Positions 46,601 to 55,371 of a stretch of DNA of 64,000 nucleotides are shown in pieces. The stretch covers positions 62,001 through 126,000 of the forward strand of contig CAVWCC010000007.1 of assembly GCA_963753385.1 (NCBI GenBank), read 5' to 3'. Positions within the stretch are counted from its first letter, which is position 1, and every line of letters begins with the position of its first letter. A program made the position numbers and the translations under genes. The notes below the pieces were generated by a model. The model was not told where the DNA came from, did no database searches, and saw only the letters and a list, made by a program, of their open reading frames with translations. This DNA is from JALZKA01 sp963753385 (GTDB lineage: Bacteria; Actinomycetota; Thermoleophilia; Solirubrobacterales; 70-9).

Positions 46601-48380
46601 AGGACTGGGCGAGCGCCGAGGCGAGGGCCCGGCGGACCTCCTGCGCGCGGTTGCGCGTCGGCATCACCACCGAAACCGACGGCTTGCTCGAGTCCGATGA
46701 CGCCCGCGGCCGGGCGCGCCGGGATGACCACCCACCGGCGGCCGGCGCCGCCGGGCGAGCGGGCGGGGCGCCGGCGCCCGGGACGTCCGGCTCGTCCGGC
46801 TTCGTCCCGGCGGGCCGCGGCCGCGTACGGCCCTCGGTCCGCTGGAAGTGCCACAGGGGGTTGATCCGCCGCTTGGCGAGCTCGGGATGCCGCGCCATGT
46901 AGTCGCGGGTGCTGAAGCCGGGGCTGGGATCGAGCCCGGCCGCCGCCCCGTGCTCGATGTAGTGCGCGACCGGGTTCATCCCCGCGTTGGCGACGTCGAA
47001 GTTCCGCCGCAGGTAGAAGGCGCGGTCGAAGTGCGGTGAGCTCCGCAGCGCAATGAACTCGCGCAGCATCCGCACCCCGCGCAGGGACGGCGGGCGGAGG
47101 ACCCACGAGCCGATCTGGCTCGCGGTGCGCCGCGCCTGCTCGGCTCGCCGCCGGGCACTCTGCGGCGCGGTCCGGACGCGTTGCACGAGGCTCGGGCCCC
47201 GCGCCTCGAGCTCCTGGCGGACCTGGTCGAGCTCGCGTCGCAACTCGGCCTCGCGCCGGCGCGCACCGGCGATCGCGTCGTCGCGCTCCGCCCGGACCCG
47301 GGCGACGCCGGCGGTGTGCTCCTCCGCCGCCGCCTGCAGGGCTTCCCGGTGCGCCTCGTGCTCACGCTCGGCCGCGCTCACCCACCCTGCCTCGCGCGCG
47401 GTCAGCCGATCCTCGAGCTTGCGCAGCTCGACGGCGAGGTGCTCGCGCGCATCGATGCGCTCGGCGGCAACCAGCGGCGCGTAGGCGAGATCGGCCTGGC
47501 CGAGCGCATCCGCGACGGCGTCGAGCTCGTGCGGGTCCGGGTCCGAGTCGTTCTCGGCCGCCTCGAGCAGCGCGCCGTAGGCGCGCTTGACCCACTCGAC
47601 CACGTCGGCCCGCGCGGCCAGCTCGGCGTCCGGGACGTCGTGGTGGCGCGCGCTCGTGGAGAGCGCCCGCTCGATCTCGACGTCGCTCGTGGGCCCGGAG
47701 CGCGGCCATGCAAAGTCGATCCGTGCCGAGATCAGATCGAGGGACGAGCGCCAGTCCCGCAGTAGCTGTGCGTAGGACACGAAGGCGCGCGGCTGGTCGC
47801 GGGTGTCGCGCTCGGCCTCGAGGCTGTGGCGGAGCCAGAGCAGCAGTCCACGCGCCTGGTCGAACCCGTCGCGCTTCTTGAGCGAGGCCATCACCTCGAG
47901 CGGGTTGCGAACCGGGATCACGAAGGCGGGCGCGACGTCGAGCTCGGCGAGGACCGCGAGCCAGAACGGGATCAGGCGGCAGACACGCGGGTCCTTGAGC
48001 AGGAACGGGCGGTCGCCCGGGAACTCCTCCGCGACCGCTTCGGCCATCCGCTGTTTCCACTCCGCGCCGGCCGGCGAGGCAGACCAGTCGGGCGGGAACG
48101 GCAGCGGGTCCTCCCAGGACGTTCCGGCGTCCTCCAGCAGGTCCTCATGCAGCCAGCGGATCGGTTCCGACTCCCCCCAGTGGCCGAGGGGGTTGCCGGG
48201 CGAAGGCGCCATCGGCGTCCTCGGAAGCTCGAGCCCGCGCAGGGCGAGGGCGTGCGAGACGGCCGAGGTGCCGCTGCGATGCATGCCGGCGACGATGATC
48301 GCGCGGCGGCCAGGGTCCGACCCCGGCCCCGGCTGCCGGGTCCCCTGCTCTTGGGTTGTTGACGCTGTGCTCTTCTCCAT
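43593..48380 (-). CDS. Giant multidomain glycan enzyme: sulfotransferase, GT2, GT4, GT2, zinc ribbon
   Basis: 1595 residues from ATG 48380, without a visible frameshift. Residues 1-300 are sulfotransferase-like (AIIVAGMHRSGTSAVSHALA, LLKDPRVCRLIPFW, VIPVRNPLEVMASLKKRDGF). About 310-400 is coiled coil. About 450-520 has the FDRAFYLRRNFDVANAGMNP / DYMARHPELA motif known from large glycosyltransferases. GT2 at 565-800 (VSVVMPTRNRAQEVRRALAS, VIVSDDASSDDTEAVL). GT4 at 800-1145 (YGYGPLEDSLRALADEVG, DGLPTVLGEAMAAGVPVV). A second GT2 at 1158-1395. A zinc ribbon (CNLCSWTGDSFEEFHGGQRC) and a Rossmann-like tail. It suggests one polypeptide doing several steps of glycan assembly. Confidence 0.88.
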   Translation of the reverse strand: MEKSTASTTQEQGTRQPGPGSDPGRRAIIVAGMHRSGTSAVSHALALRGLELPRTPMAPSPGNPLGHWGESEPIRWLHEDLLEDAGTSWEDPLPFPPDWSASPAGAEWKQRMAEAVAEEFPGDRPFLLKDPRVCRLIPFWLAVLAELDVAPAFVIPVRNPLEVMASLKKRDGFDQARGLLLWLRHSLEAERDTRDQPRAFVSYAQLLRDWRSSLDLISARIDFAWPRSGPTSDVEIERALSTSARHHDVPDAELAARADVVEWVKRAYGALLEAAENDSDPDPHELDAVADALGQADLAYAPLVAAERIDAREHLAVELRKLEDRLTAREAGWVSAAEREHEAHREALQAAAEEHTAGVARVRAERDDAIAGARRREAELRRELDQVRQELEARGPSLVQRVRTAPQSARRRAEQARRTASQIGSWVLRPPSLRGVRMLREFIALRSSPHFDRAFYLRRNFDVANAGMNPVAHYIEHGAAAGLDPSPGFSTRDYMARHPELAKRRINPLWHFQRTEGRTRPRPAGTKPDEPDVPGAGAPPARPAAPAAGGWSSRRARPRASSDSSKPSVSVVMPTRNRAQEVRRALASALAQSYEPLEVIVSDDASSDDTEAVLRAEFGDEIERGRVRYLRSEERGGPSGARNRALAEASGELVAYLDSDNAWDPDFLLHMVGALVERDDAATAYCGIELRRDDARAPEQRHFRYDRDQLLIRNQIDLNAFVHRRRLYDQLGGFDERLTRLVDWDLILRYTRLYPPVEVPHFLVDYDAGERSDRVTNAADFESNAAVVRGRFAHERASSGHVPLRIGYVLWDYPALSQTFVLNEIRELAGRGYDVHVYHHVDPDRAARLDYDVPTFRVEDSDELASLIARHGRTILHSHFAYPAVTRLTWPAAREAGVPFTFMVHAVDIFHRANVERNRLAEITGDELCARVFCYGDFHRSYLIAHGTPEEKISITRQAAQLPLAGPTEIDARVERPARVVATLARFVEKKGLADLIRAAPLLPGETEVRLYGYGPLEDSLRALADEVGAGNVRFMGVLEGHDAVAAALAEADVFALPCIVDEDGDMDGLPTVLGEAMAAGVPVVTTDVSAIPEVVEDGRTGFVAVPGDHSSLAERIGQALELAPAPRRRLIADAQRRASEAWGIDKTVEALLEVWERPPLDVVLVTHSRDEGAEAATTTTEILRRIFTLATTPLDVTIVDNASDEPYRAALEEAIAGRANAALVTLDRNIHWGPAMNIALAGARSEEVVYVCSKEGFALRPGWERAYLTELRSHRDVALAGHPISSPAFATGAQYVEQPWFQGFRNKQFAEENPDREFFHVQGGLFAIRRSAFEGCGEFSTLVPQEAVDVEYSYYVESLGWKLGRVSQIPSVTKKTRPEVNAHLDEHTLAAHPLTLESLDLANTVAEGKAAYCNLCSWTGDSFEEFHGGQRCPRCGSTPFGRLTFRYLATSALPYRKLDCAAVVDDDALREQLGRMFSLTELDPDGLNGALGSRRDVVVADLASLPDQEAAVRVGAIAEALAGRGTAIIGGLGAPSSEGGRESVQEEAERTLAGNGLATEWQSFTSDAVRFDPRGLLVARPRPGHAESTEPGRG

Positions 48381-48445
48381 CGAGCGGTCACCCTCCTGGC
48401 AACGGGCGAGACTACAGAGCCGGGACTGCCGGTGAGGGGGACCGG

Positions 48446-49429
48446 CTAGTAACGCTCGGGCGAGCCCTCGACTGGCAGCTCGAGCTGCTCGACCGGCTCC
48501 GGAACCCGGGTCCCGGGCGCCGTCAACGCCGGCAGCGACGGAGCGGGCCGGGCGCTGAGGAGACCGGCGAGGACGGTCTGCTCCCACGCCCGCTCGCGAC
48601 CTGCCAGGCCCTTCACGGCGACCCGGAGCCTGAGGCTCGCCACCTCGGCGGCCCAGGCCAGCTGCTCGCGCCGGGCTCCGTAGCGACGCCGCAGGACCGC
48701 GCGCCCGTTGCGCGCGGCCTGCGCGCGCCCGAGGTCGTCGAAGGCCTGAGCGGTCGACGCCTTGCCGACATGAACGATCGTGGCCTCGGCGGGCGCGAAG
48801 TACGAATCGACCCCGGCAGCCGACGCCCGCAGTCCGAGGTCCAGGTCCTCGGCGTACAGGTGGATCGCCGGGTCGAACGGTCCAAGCTCGCTCAGCACGG
48901 CGCGCGGGGCCGCCAGGCACGAGCCCGTCAGCCAGCTGACCCGGGTCAGCGTGTCGAGCCGCCAAGGCGCCGTCCGGCGAACGACCCATCGCGGCCCGAG
49001 CCCACTCGGCAGGAAGGCGCGAACCCACGGCCACACCCCGACAGGCGGGCCGCTTGCGGATGGCTGGCGAGAGCCGTCGGGCGAACGGACCGCGGGGCCG
49101 ACGATCGCGCCGGTTCGCAGCGCCAGCTCGCCGAGGCGCGACAGCCCGCCGTCGACGAGCCAGGTGTCCGGGTTGAGCACGACGACGACGTCCCCGCCGG
49201 CCCGGGCGACGCCGGCGTTGACCCCGGCGCCGAAGCCGAGGTTCGCCTCCATTCGAAGGAACCAGCCCGGCCCGCGCCAGCCCGCCGCCGCCGTCCGGGG
49301 GTCGTCACCGGAGGCGTTGTCGACGACGATCAGCTCCTCGCCGCCCTCGAGATGGCGGTTCATCGACGCCACCAGCTGCTCCAGCGCGTCCGCGGACTGC
49401 CAGGTGACAACTACGATCGAGAGCTTCAT
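48446..49429 (-). CDS. GT2 glycosyltransferase
   Basis: 327 residues, intact: MKLSIVVVTWQSADALEQLV, LIVVDNASGDDPR, NLGFGAGVNAGVARAGGDVV, VVLNPDTWLVDGG, and HLYAEDLDLGLRASAAG. Rhamnosyl/galactofuranosyl-type GT2 with the ED motif. The start codon overlaps the start of the divergent GT2 (shared CATG, 49427-49430). Confidence 0.9.
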   Translation of the reverse strand: MKLSIVVVTWQSADALEQLVASMNRHLEGGEELIVVDNASGDDPRTAAAGWRGPGWFLRMEANLGFGAGVNAGVARAGGDVVVVLNPDTWLVDGGLSRLGELALRTGAIVGPAVRSPDGSRQPSASGPPVGVWPWVRAFLPSGLGPRWVVRRTAPWRLDTLTRVSWLTGSCLAAPRAVLSELGPFDPAIHLYAEDLDLGLRASAAGVDSYFAPAEATIVHVGKASTAQAFDDLGRAQAARNGRAVLRRRYGARREQLAWAAEVASLRLRVAVKGLAGRERAWEQTVLAGLLSARPAPSLPALTAPGTRVPEPVEQLELPVEGSPERY

Positions 49430-50453
49430 GCCCGGGAGCCTGGACGTCGTGATCGTGAGCTATCGCAGTGCCGACCTGCTTCGCGAGTGCCTCACCTCGC
49501 TTCGCCGGCACGGCGAGGGACTCAGCGTACACGTGATCGACAACGCCTCGGTCGACGGCACCGCGGAGCTCGTCACCGCGGAGTTCCCCGAGGTGCGCCT
49601 GACGGTGAACGCCGCGAACCGTGGCTTCGCGGTCGCGTCCAACCAGGGGATCGCTGCCGGTGCCGCGCCGTGGGTCCTGATCCTGAACCCCGACGCAGCG
49701 ATCCAAGAGGGGACGCTTCGCACCCTCCTCGCCGCGCTCGAGGCCGAGCCGCGCGCGGCCGCGGCCGGCCCCAAGCTCGTGCGACCGAACGGCGAGCTCG
49801 ACCACGCCGCCAAGCGCTCGTTCCCGACGGTGGCGGGGGCGCTCTCCTACTTCACCCGGCTCGACCGGGCGCTGCCGGCGGCCCGGCAGTACACCGCGCC
49901 CGAGGTCGAGGCGGGGCCGGTCGACGCGATCAACGGCGCGTTCATGCTGATCCGCCGCGCCGCGCTCGACGACGTCGGGCTCTTCGACGAGGGCTACTGG
50001 ATGTACATGGAGGACCTCGACCTCTGCTACCGCTTCCAGGCCGCCGGCTGGCGGGTCCTCTACGAGCCGCGCGCGGTCGCGTCCCACCTCAAGGGGGGCA
50101 GCGCGGGGCGCCACCGCGGCCCGAGGCTGAACGCCGCCTTCCACTACGGGATGTTCCGGTTCTACCGCAAGTTCTACGCGCCCTCGCGGCCGGCGCCCGC
50201 CAACCTGGCGGTCTACGCGGGCATCGCAGCGAAGCTCGCGTTCTCGGTGGTCGGCCAACGGCGTGTCCTCGCGCTGGTCGATCAGCTCCGCGAAGGCCGT
50301 AGATCAGTCCCGACCGAAGCGAGTCCAGGTCGCCGGGGCGAAACACGAACAGGTCCTGATACCCCGGGTGGCTCTCGGGCTCGATCGGCCGCCAGGACCA
50401 GGTGCCGAACACGGGATGCTCGGCGGGCACCAGTCCGGCATCCGCGGCATTGA
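49428..50453 (+). CDS. GT2 glycosyltransferase
   Basis: MPGSLDVVIVSYRSADLLRE, VHVIDNASVDGTAELV, NRGFAVASNQGIAAGAAPWV, LILNPDAAIQ, INGAFMLIRRAALDDVGLFD and YMEDLDLCYRFQAAGW. A rhamnosyltransferase-like GT2. The open frame runs to 50453, but the last 50 residues lie opposite the conserved end of the convergent methyltransferase, so the true stop is probably near 50303 with one base miscalled. Confidence 0.88.
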   Translation: MPGSLDVVIVSYRSADLLRECLTSLRRHGEGLSVHVIDNASVDGTAELVTAEFPEVRLTVNAANRGFAVASNQGIAAGAAPWVLILNPDAAIQEGTLRTLLAALEAEPRAAAAGPKLVRPNGELDHAAKRSFPTVAGALSYFTRLDRALPAARQYTAPEVEAGPVDAINGAFMLIRRAALDDVGLFDEGYWMYMEDLDLCYRFQAAGWRVLYEPRAVASHLKGGSAGRHRGPRLNAAFHYGMFRFYRKFYAPSRPAPANLAVYAGIAAKLAFSVVGQRRVLALVDQLREGRRSVPTEASPGRRGETRTGPDTPGGSRARSAARTRCRTRDARRAPVRHPRH

Positions 50454-51031
50454 GCACCACCCATCGAGCCTCGTACGCGACTCGATGCAGGGGGTCCTCG
50501 TCGGACTCATATCGGCACCCGGGCTCCCGCTCGAACGGCATCTTCAGCGCAACCCGGTCCTCGTCCGCGAGCCCGTGCCAGACGTGGTCGAGGACGAAGA
50601 AGGTCGCGGCCAGGCGCCCGTCGGGGGCGAGCACGCGGGACGCGAGCCGGAGGTAAGCCTGGACGTCCTCGGGCCACATATGCGTGAAGACGCTGAACGC
50701 CGCGATCACGTCGAAGCGGTCGTCGCCGAGATCGAGGTCGTCTACGGCCAGGCTCCCGCCGGGGTTGTAACGGTCGTTCTTGATGTCGGCGTGCTGGAAG
50801 CGGAAGCGCGGCTCGCCGAGCCGCTTGCGTGCACCAGCGCACGTGCTTCTCGAGGACGTCGATGCCGAGGTAGCTGCCGGCGAACGCGCTGCGCTTGAGG
50901 GCGTGCGGAAGCCGGCCGTAACCGCAACCGATGTCGAGCACCCGGGAGTCGTCGCGGAGGCCGGCGTGCTCGGTGAGCGCCTCGACGAACTCGTCGCCGA
51001 GGGCGATGAAGTCCTCGTCGGACTCGCCCAT
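50303..51031 (-). CDS. SAM-dependent methyltransferase (frameshifted)
   Basis: MGESDEDFIALGDEFVEALT, motif I RVLDIGCGYGRLPHALKRSA, GSYLGIDVLEKHVRWC, frame change near 50830, then FDVIAAFSVFTHMWPEDVQA, RLAATFFVLDHVWHGLADED, MPFEREPGCRYESDEDPLHR, HPGYQDLFVFRPGDLDSL. Paralogue of 41244-42010. Codons before the ATG (PLPPKRLRF) match the paralogue, so the true start is somewhat upstream. Confidence 0.75.
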
Positions 51032-51084
51032 GAAGCGGAGCCGCTTCGGGGGGAGCGGAACCTTTTCCCAGCACCCGGATCAAC

Positions 51085-51884
51085 CTAGCGAGGCCCGACC
51101 GGGGAGCGCCAATAGATCGCGCTCCAGTCGAAGCTCGGATCGTGGTCGAGCTCGCTCACGCCGTCGTCGTAGTGGAGAGCCGTCGGCCGGGATCTCGAGC
51201 GAATCGAGCCGCTCAGCCATCCGCTCGTAGTGGAAGTTCATGTGGCCGCGGCGCAATCCGGCGCGGTCGCGCAGGACCCGGGCGTGCATCTGGGCGCGGG
51301 AGCGCATCGGGTAATGGCGGAGGTTGAACGCCAGCGGCGCGGGGCGACCCTCGAGCGGGTTGTGGTTGAACTCGCGGATGTTGGTTCGCGGCGCGCGCCA
51401 GGCCCGGACGCGCGGCGGGCAGTCGGGCCAGAGCGAATAGCGGCGCACCCTCAGGGTCGGTGAGCCGATGTCGGGGTCGTCCGCGTCGGTCCACCAGTAG
51501 TTGAAGTTGTTGAACCGGATCCAGTCGACCCCCGACTCGTCGCGCCTCGAGCAGGTAGTCGCGGTAGGGCCGGTCCCGGGCGGGGCCCTCGAGGAACTCG
51601 TCCTGGTCGGGCCAGGAGATCCAGTCATAGTCGCGCGCGCGGTTGGCGATCAGGTGCCGGGACATCTCCGGGTAGAGCTCATAGAAGTCGAACTCGCGCG
51701 GCAGCCACCGCGTCTCGAGGAGCTCGGACCGGAACCGGTTGATTACGCTCGGCGTCTCGTCGGTCGAGCCGTGGTCCCAGACGATCAGATCGTGGTCCTG
51801 CTCGAGCAGGTACCGGATCGACTCCTCGAGCAGGTCGCCGTCGTTGTAGCAGAGGAGCACGCCGAGGCAGCGAAGCTGTGGCAT
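51085..51884 (-). CDS. Glycosyltransferase family 2-like protein (frameshifted)
   Basis: ATG 51884: MPQLRCLGVLLCYNDGDLLE, DLIVWDHGSTDETPSVINR, YDWISWPDQDEFLEGPARD. After a shift near 51545: WIRFNNFNYWWTDADDPD, AFNLRHYPMRSRAQMHARVL, then a second shift and the end YWRSPVGPR. The WPDQDEFL motif resembles the DXDE of Glyco_tranf_2_4-type enzymes that act on surface glycans. Confidence 0.75.
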
Positions 51885-51922
51885 CGCGCGTCAGCCGTAT
51901 GACGAACCGGCCGCGGCGCCGC

Positions 51923-52099
51923 TCAAGTCGAACGCCGGAAGCTGCGCTTCAAGGCACGCAGGGGCTCCGTGAGCCGCCAACTGCTCGAGTTCACCACGTC
52001 GTCGAAGCGCGCCTTCCACTCGTCCCGCTCGCCCTCGGTGGCGGCGAGCCTGCGCTCGAGCTCCGCCCGGTCCGGCTGTTCCCTGGTTTGGGTCTCCAT
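51923..52099 (-). CDS. 58-residue protein consisting of a glycosyltransferase-type C-terminal tail
   Basis: ATG 52099 to TGA 51923: METQTREQPDRAELERRLAA, TEGERDEWKARFDDVVNSS then SWRLTEPLRALKRSFRRST. A short coiled coil is followed by the SWRLTEPLR motif. The same ending closes the glycosyltransferase at 52908-53931 (LTSQSWRLTEPLRGLRRFG). It is either a small stand-alone gene or the remains of a longer gene. Too short for ordinary gene calling. Confidence 0.55.
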   Translation of the reverse strand: METQTREQPDRAELERRLAATEGERDEWKARFDDVVNSSSWRLTEPLRALKRSFRRST

Positions 52100-52147
52100 T
52101 TCGCGGATGCTACAGCCGGCGATGCGAGGCCGTCGGCGCGCCGCGGC

Positions 52148-52870
52148 TCAGGCGAATTCCGGACGACTGAACACGAACGCCTTGTTCCTGAACGCCTCGG
52201 CCCCCGGGAAGCCCCCGAGGTCGCGCTCGTGGGCGAGCGCGAAGCCGAGCTCCGCAAGCTTCGCGTTCAGGTCGGAGTCCGTGATGCCCCATTGCCAGAC
52301 GGTCGTGGCGTCGCGGTAGGTTCGCTGCTGGGGCGGGTACCACTCGTCGAGCCGATCGAAGAGCGCGCTGTGCCCGGCGCTCGCCGGCACGGCCTCGAGG
52401 AAGGCCTCGCGGCCGAGGTCGACCAGCCGGACCGCCCGCTCACCGTCCTGCCACTGCGGATTGGCGATCACGAAGCACGACGTGGAGGGCGCGTAGAGCT
52501 CGAGCACCCGATCCCAATCGGGGGCGACGGTGTGGAGGAGCAGGTTCACGAGCAGCACAACGTCGACCTTCCCGATCTCGGCGATCGTCCCGGCATCCAA
52601 GGCATGTCCGTCGACGACCCTCAGTCCCGGGCGTTCGGACGCGAGCTCGATCGCGCTCAACAGCTGATCTCGTGGGCGGCTCGGCTGGACGTCCGCGAGC
52701 ACTCCCTCCTGCACGGTCGGCTTGTCGATCGTGTAGAACGCGTGCCGGCCGAAGGCCGGGGAGTTGTCGAGGCTTGCGAACGACCTGATGCCGAGCTCCG
52801 CGACGGCGAAATCGATCGCCTCGAGCACACCCTGTCCGGGCGATGTCGCGACCGGCGCGGACCCTGGCAT
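52148..52870 (-). CDS. Methyltransferase-like protein
   Basis: 240 residues from ATG 52870, intact. N-terminal ASLDNSPAFGRHAFYTIDKP, then LRVVDGHALDAGTIAEIGKV, DVVLLVNLLLHTVAPDWDRV and SCFVIANPQWQDGERAVRLV, resembling a SAM-binding Rossmann core with a degenerate glycine loop. C-terminal WQWGITDSDLNAKLAELGFA. Divergent from the glycosyltransferase at 52908. Function inferred from context. Confidence 0.6.
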   Translation of the reverse strand: MPGSAPVATSPGQGVLEAIDFAVAELGIRSFASLDNSPAFGRHAFYTIDKPTVQEGVLADVQPSRPRDQLLSAIELASERPGLRVVDGHALDAGTIAEIGKVDVVLLVNLLLHTVAPDWDRVLELYAPSTSCFVIANPQWQDGERAVRLVDLGREAFLEAVPASAGHSALFDRLDEWYPPQQRTYRDATTVWQWGITDSDLNAKLAELGFALAHERDLGGFPGAEAFRNKAFVFSRPEFA

Positions 52871-52907
52871 GCTGCGCAGGCTAGATGAGTGATTGAGTGA
52901 GGGCAGG

Positions 52908-53931
52908 ATGATCGTCTTCGGCACGGCAGTCACTAAGCCGGAAATCTACGACCGCTTCGCGAAGCCCGGGATCGGGAGGGTGGCCGAGCCCGACTCGCTC
53001 GTCCTCGCCCACGGGACCGCCGGCTCGCTGTTTCGCAATTACAACGTTCTGCTCGACCAGGCGAGCGCCCACGATGACCTCGAGGCGCTGGTACTGCTTC
53101 ACCAGGACTGCGAGCTCGTCGACTCCGACTTCCTCGCGAGGGTGCGAGAGGTGCTCACGCGACCCGGAAGTCGCGATCGTGGGCTGTGTCGGGGCGGTCG
53201 GGGTGCGGTCGATCGCCTGGTGGCAGGGGTCGGTCACCTGGGCGGCCGTGACCCATCGCTACGAGGAGTTCGGTGGCGGTGAGTTCCCGGGGCCCACCTG
53301 GCACCCCGAGAAGATCTCCACACACACTGCCCCCGGCGAGGTTGACTCGATCGACGGCTTCGTCATGGTCCTCTCCCCCTGGGCGGTGCGGAACCTCCGC
53401 TTCGACGAGTCGCTGGGCAAGCTCCACGGCTACGACTTCGACATCTGCATGCAGGCGAAGGCCGCCGGCAAGAAGGTGGTCGCCGCTGACTTCCGGGCGA
53501 TCCACCACCACTCGGTGGAGCTGATCAGGGACCCGCAGGCTTGGATCGCGACGTACATCACGCTGGTGGAGAAGTGGGATGGCCTCCTTCCCGACACCGG
53601 CGCCGCACCAGAGCGGCGGGCACTGCGCGCCGAGGCCGAGGCAGCCTGCGCGCAGGCGATCATGGTCTCCCACCAGTACCGCGCCACGGCGATCAAGCGT
53701 GCGCTCGACCGCGCGAACCATGCGCTGGAGGCTGACCGAGAGCGGCTCGGGGCGACCACCCGCGAGCTCGAAGCTGCGAACGAAAAGCTCAGCGCGTCGG
53801 CTGAGGAGCTCGAGAGGGCGAAGGCGAAGCTCGACGACGTACTCACCAGTCAAAGCTGGCGGCTGACCGAGCCGCTGCGTGGGCTACGGCGCTTCGGCCG
53901 GCGTTCACGCTCTGGGCAGCAGTCGAGCTAA
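52908..53931 (+). CDS. StrF-like glycosyltransferase with coiled-coil SWRLTEPLR tail (frameshifted)
   Basis: ATG 52908: MIVFGTAVTKPEIYDRFAKP, LVLLHQDCELVDSDFLARVR, shift near 53160, then VAIVGCVGAVGVRSIAWWQG, IDGFVMVLSPWAVRNLRFDE, HGYDFDICMQAKAAGKKVV. This matches the StrF/Glyco_tranf_2_5 plan. Residues 250-325 are a coiled coil (EAANEKLSASAEELERAKAK) ending SQSWRLTEPLRGLRRFG. Confidence 0.8.
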
Positions 53932-53958
53932 ACGGGTCGTCGGGGTTAGGGTTCGCGG

Positions 53959-55326
53959 GTGGGGTACCCCCGAAATGACTCGGACGTGCGTCGCTTCGGC
54001 CTGTCCGCAGGCACGCTCGCCGGCGGCATCGGGCTCGCCGGCGTTCTGACGTATCTGTACTTCGCCCTCGCCTCGCACCAGCTCGATCCGACCGAGTACG
54101 GGGAGATCGTCGTCCTCTGGTCGGCGGCGTTCGTGGCGATCTCCGTTCTTTACCGTCCGGTGGAGCAGCTCCTGGCTCGCGCGATCGCCGAGAGCGAGGC
54201 CCGGCAGGAAAGCATCCGGAGGGAGCTGCGTGTCGCAGCTCTGATCCAGGGCGCGTTGGCGGCGGCGTGCGTGCTCGCGGCGCTGGCTCTGCGGGGGCCG
54301 CTCGTGGACGACCTGCTGTCCGGGAACGAGACGCTCTACTGGATCCTGGTCGCGACCCTCGCCGGCTACGCAGCGACGTACTTCGCGCGCGGCTTCCTGG
54401 CCGGCCGGCGCCGCTTTCGGGTTCTCGCGGCGCTGATCATCACGGACGCGGTATCGCGACTGCTGTTTGCGCTCGCGGTCGCGGTGGGAATCGCGAGCGG
54501 ACAGACGGCGGTCGCATTGGGAGTCGCTGCCGGTCCGTTCCTCTGCCTGCTCGTCGTGCCCCTCGCGGCGCTTCGGAGCCCGGGGGCGAAGCCTCTGCCG
54601 ACGACGCCGGCGAGCGGGCCGGAGGGGTCCCTCACGCTCGGCAGGAGCGGCGACTTCGCCGTCGCGGTCTTGGTGATCATGCTCGGCGAGCAGATCTTCA
54701 TCAACGGCGGTCCGCTGCTGGTGCAGGGCGCTGCCGGCGCCGCGGCGGCGGGCTTCATCTTCAACGTGCTGATGGTCGCGAGGGCGCCGATCTTCCTGTT
54801 CCAGGGGGTTGCCCTGACCCTGCTCCCGCACCTCACTCGCCTGCGAGCCGGCGGCAGGCGCCAGGAGGACGCGTTCGGTCACTCGATCCGCGTAACGCTC
54901 TGGGCGATCGCGGGGTTCACGGTCTTGACCTGCCTCGTAGTGCTGGCCGCCGGCCCTTCGCTGATGCAGTTCGCGTTCGGGGATACGTACACGTACGACC
55001 GCGTGGGGCTCCTGCTTGTCGCGTTCGGCATGGGCCCGTATCTGGCCGCGACCACCCTCAACCAGGCTGCGCTGGCGAAGGGGCAGGTACGCCGTGCGGC
55101 GCTCTGCTGGGCGGTTTGCGCTGCCGGGTTCCTGGCCTTCAACCTCACCGACGTCCTCGACGAGTTCCGGCGCGTCGAGGTTGGGTTCGCTGCCTTTGCC
55201 GTCGCACTCGCCCTGATGCTCTACTGGCTCTATCGCAGCCCGTATACGCGCGCCGAGGACGTCGTCGCTCCCGGCTCTCCGGCCGAGGTCGAGGCTCGCC
55301 TGGCCGTGACGGAGGAGGTGATCTAG
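53959..55326 (+). CDS. Polysaccharide flippase (MOP superfamily, Wzx-like)
   Basis: 455 residues, intact, from GTG 53959. About 12 TM helices, beginning GLSAGTLAGGIGLAGVLTYL with the typical DPTEYGEIVVLWSAAF motif of Wzx/PST proteins, and a mid-protein RSGDFAVAVLVIMLGEQIFI. Expected role: moves undecaprenyl-linked repeat units across the membrane. It follows the StrF-like transferase by about 28 bp. Confidence 0.88.
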   Translation: MGYPRNDSDVRRFGLSAGTLAGGIGLAGVLTYLYFALASHQLDPTEYGEIVVLWSAAFVAISVLYRPVEQLLARAIAESEARQESIRRELRVAALIQGALAAACVLAALALRGPLVDDLLSGNETLYWILVATLAGYAATYFARGFLAGRRRFRVLAALIITDAVSRLLFALAVAVGIASGQTAVALGVAAGPFLCLLVVPLAALRSPGAKPLPTTPASGPEGSLTLGRSGDFAVAVLVIMLGEQIFINGGPLLVQGAAGAAAAGFIFNVLMVARAPIFLFQGVALTLLPHLTRLRAGGRRQEDAFGHSIRVTLWAIAGFTVLTCLVVLAAGPSLMQFAFGDTYTYDRVGLLLVAFGMGPYLAATTLNQAALAKGQVRRAALCWAVCAAGFLAFNLTDVLDEFRRVEVGFAAFAVALALMLYWLYRSPYTRAEDVVAPGSPAEVEARLAVTEEVI

Positions 55327-55371
55327 CGAAGCGGCGCACGATCGCCTGTCGTCGAATAGGTTAGGCAGGAG

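Noticed and set aside
43485..46700. 1071-codon plus-strand open frame
   Set aside because: Antisense shadow of the giant glycosyltransferase gene, whose domains are clear on the minus strand.
48381..49034. N-terminal extension of the giant protein up to 49034
   Set aside because: Those codons lie opposite a well-conserved GT2 gene and read as Arg/Pro/Ala filler; the sulfotransferase domain begins right after ATG 48380.
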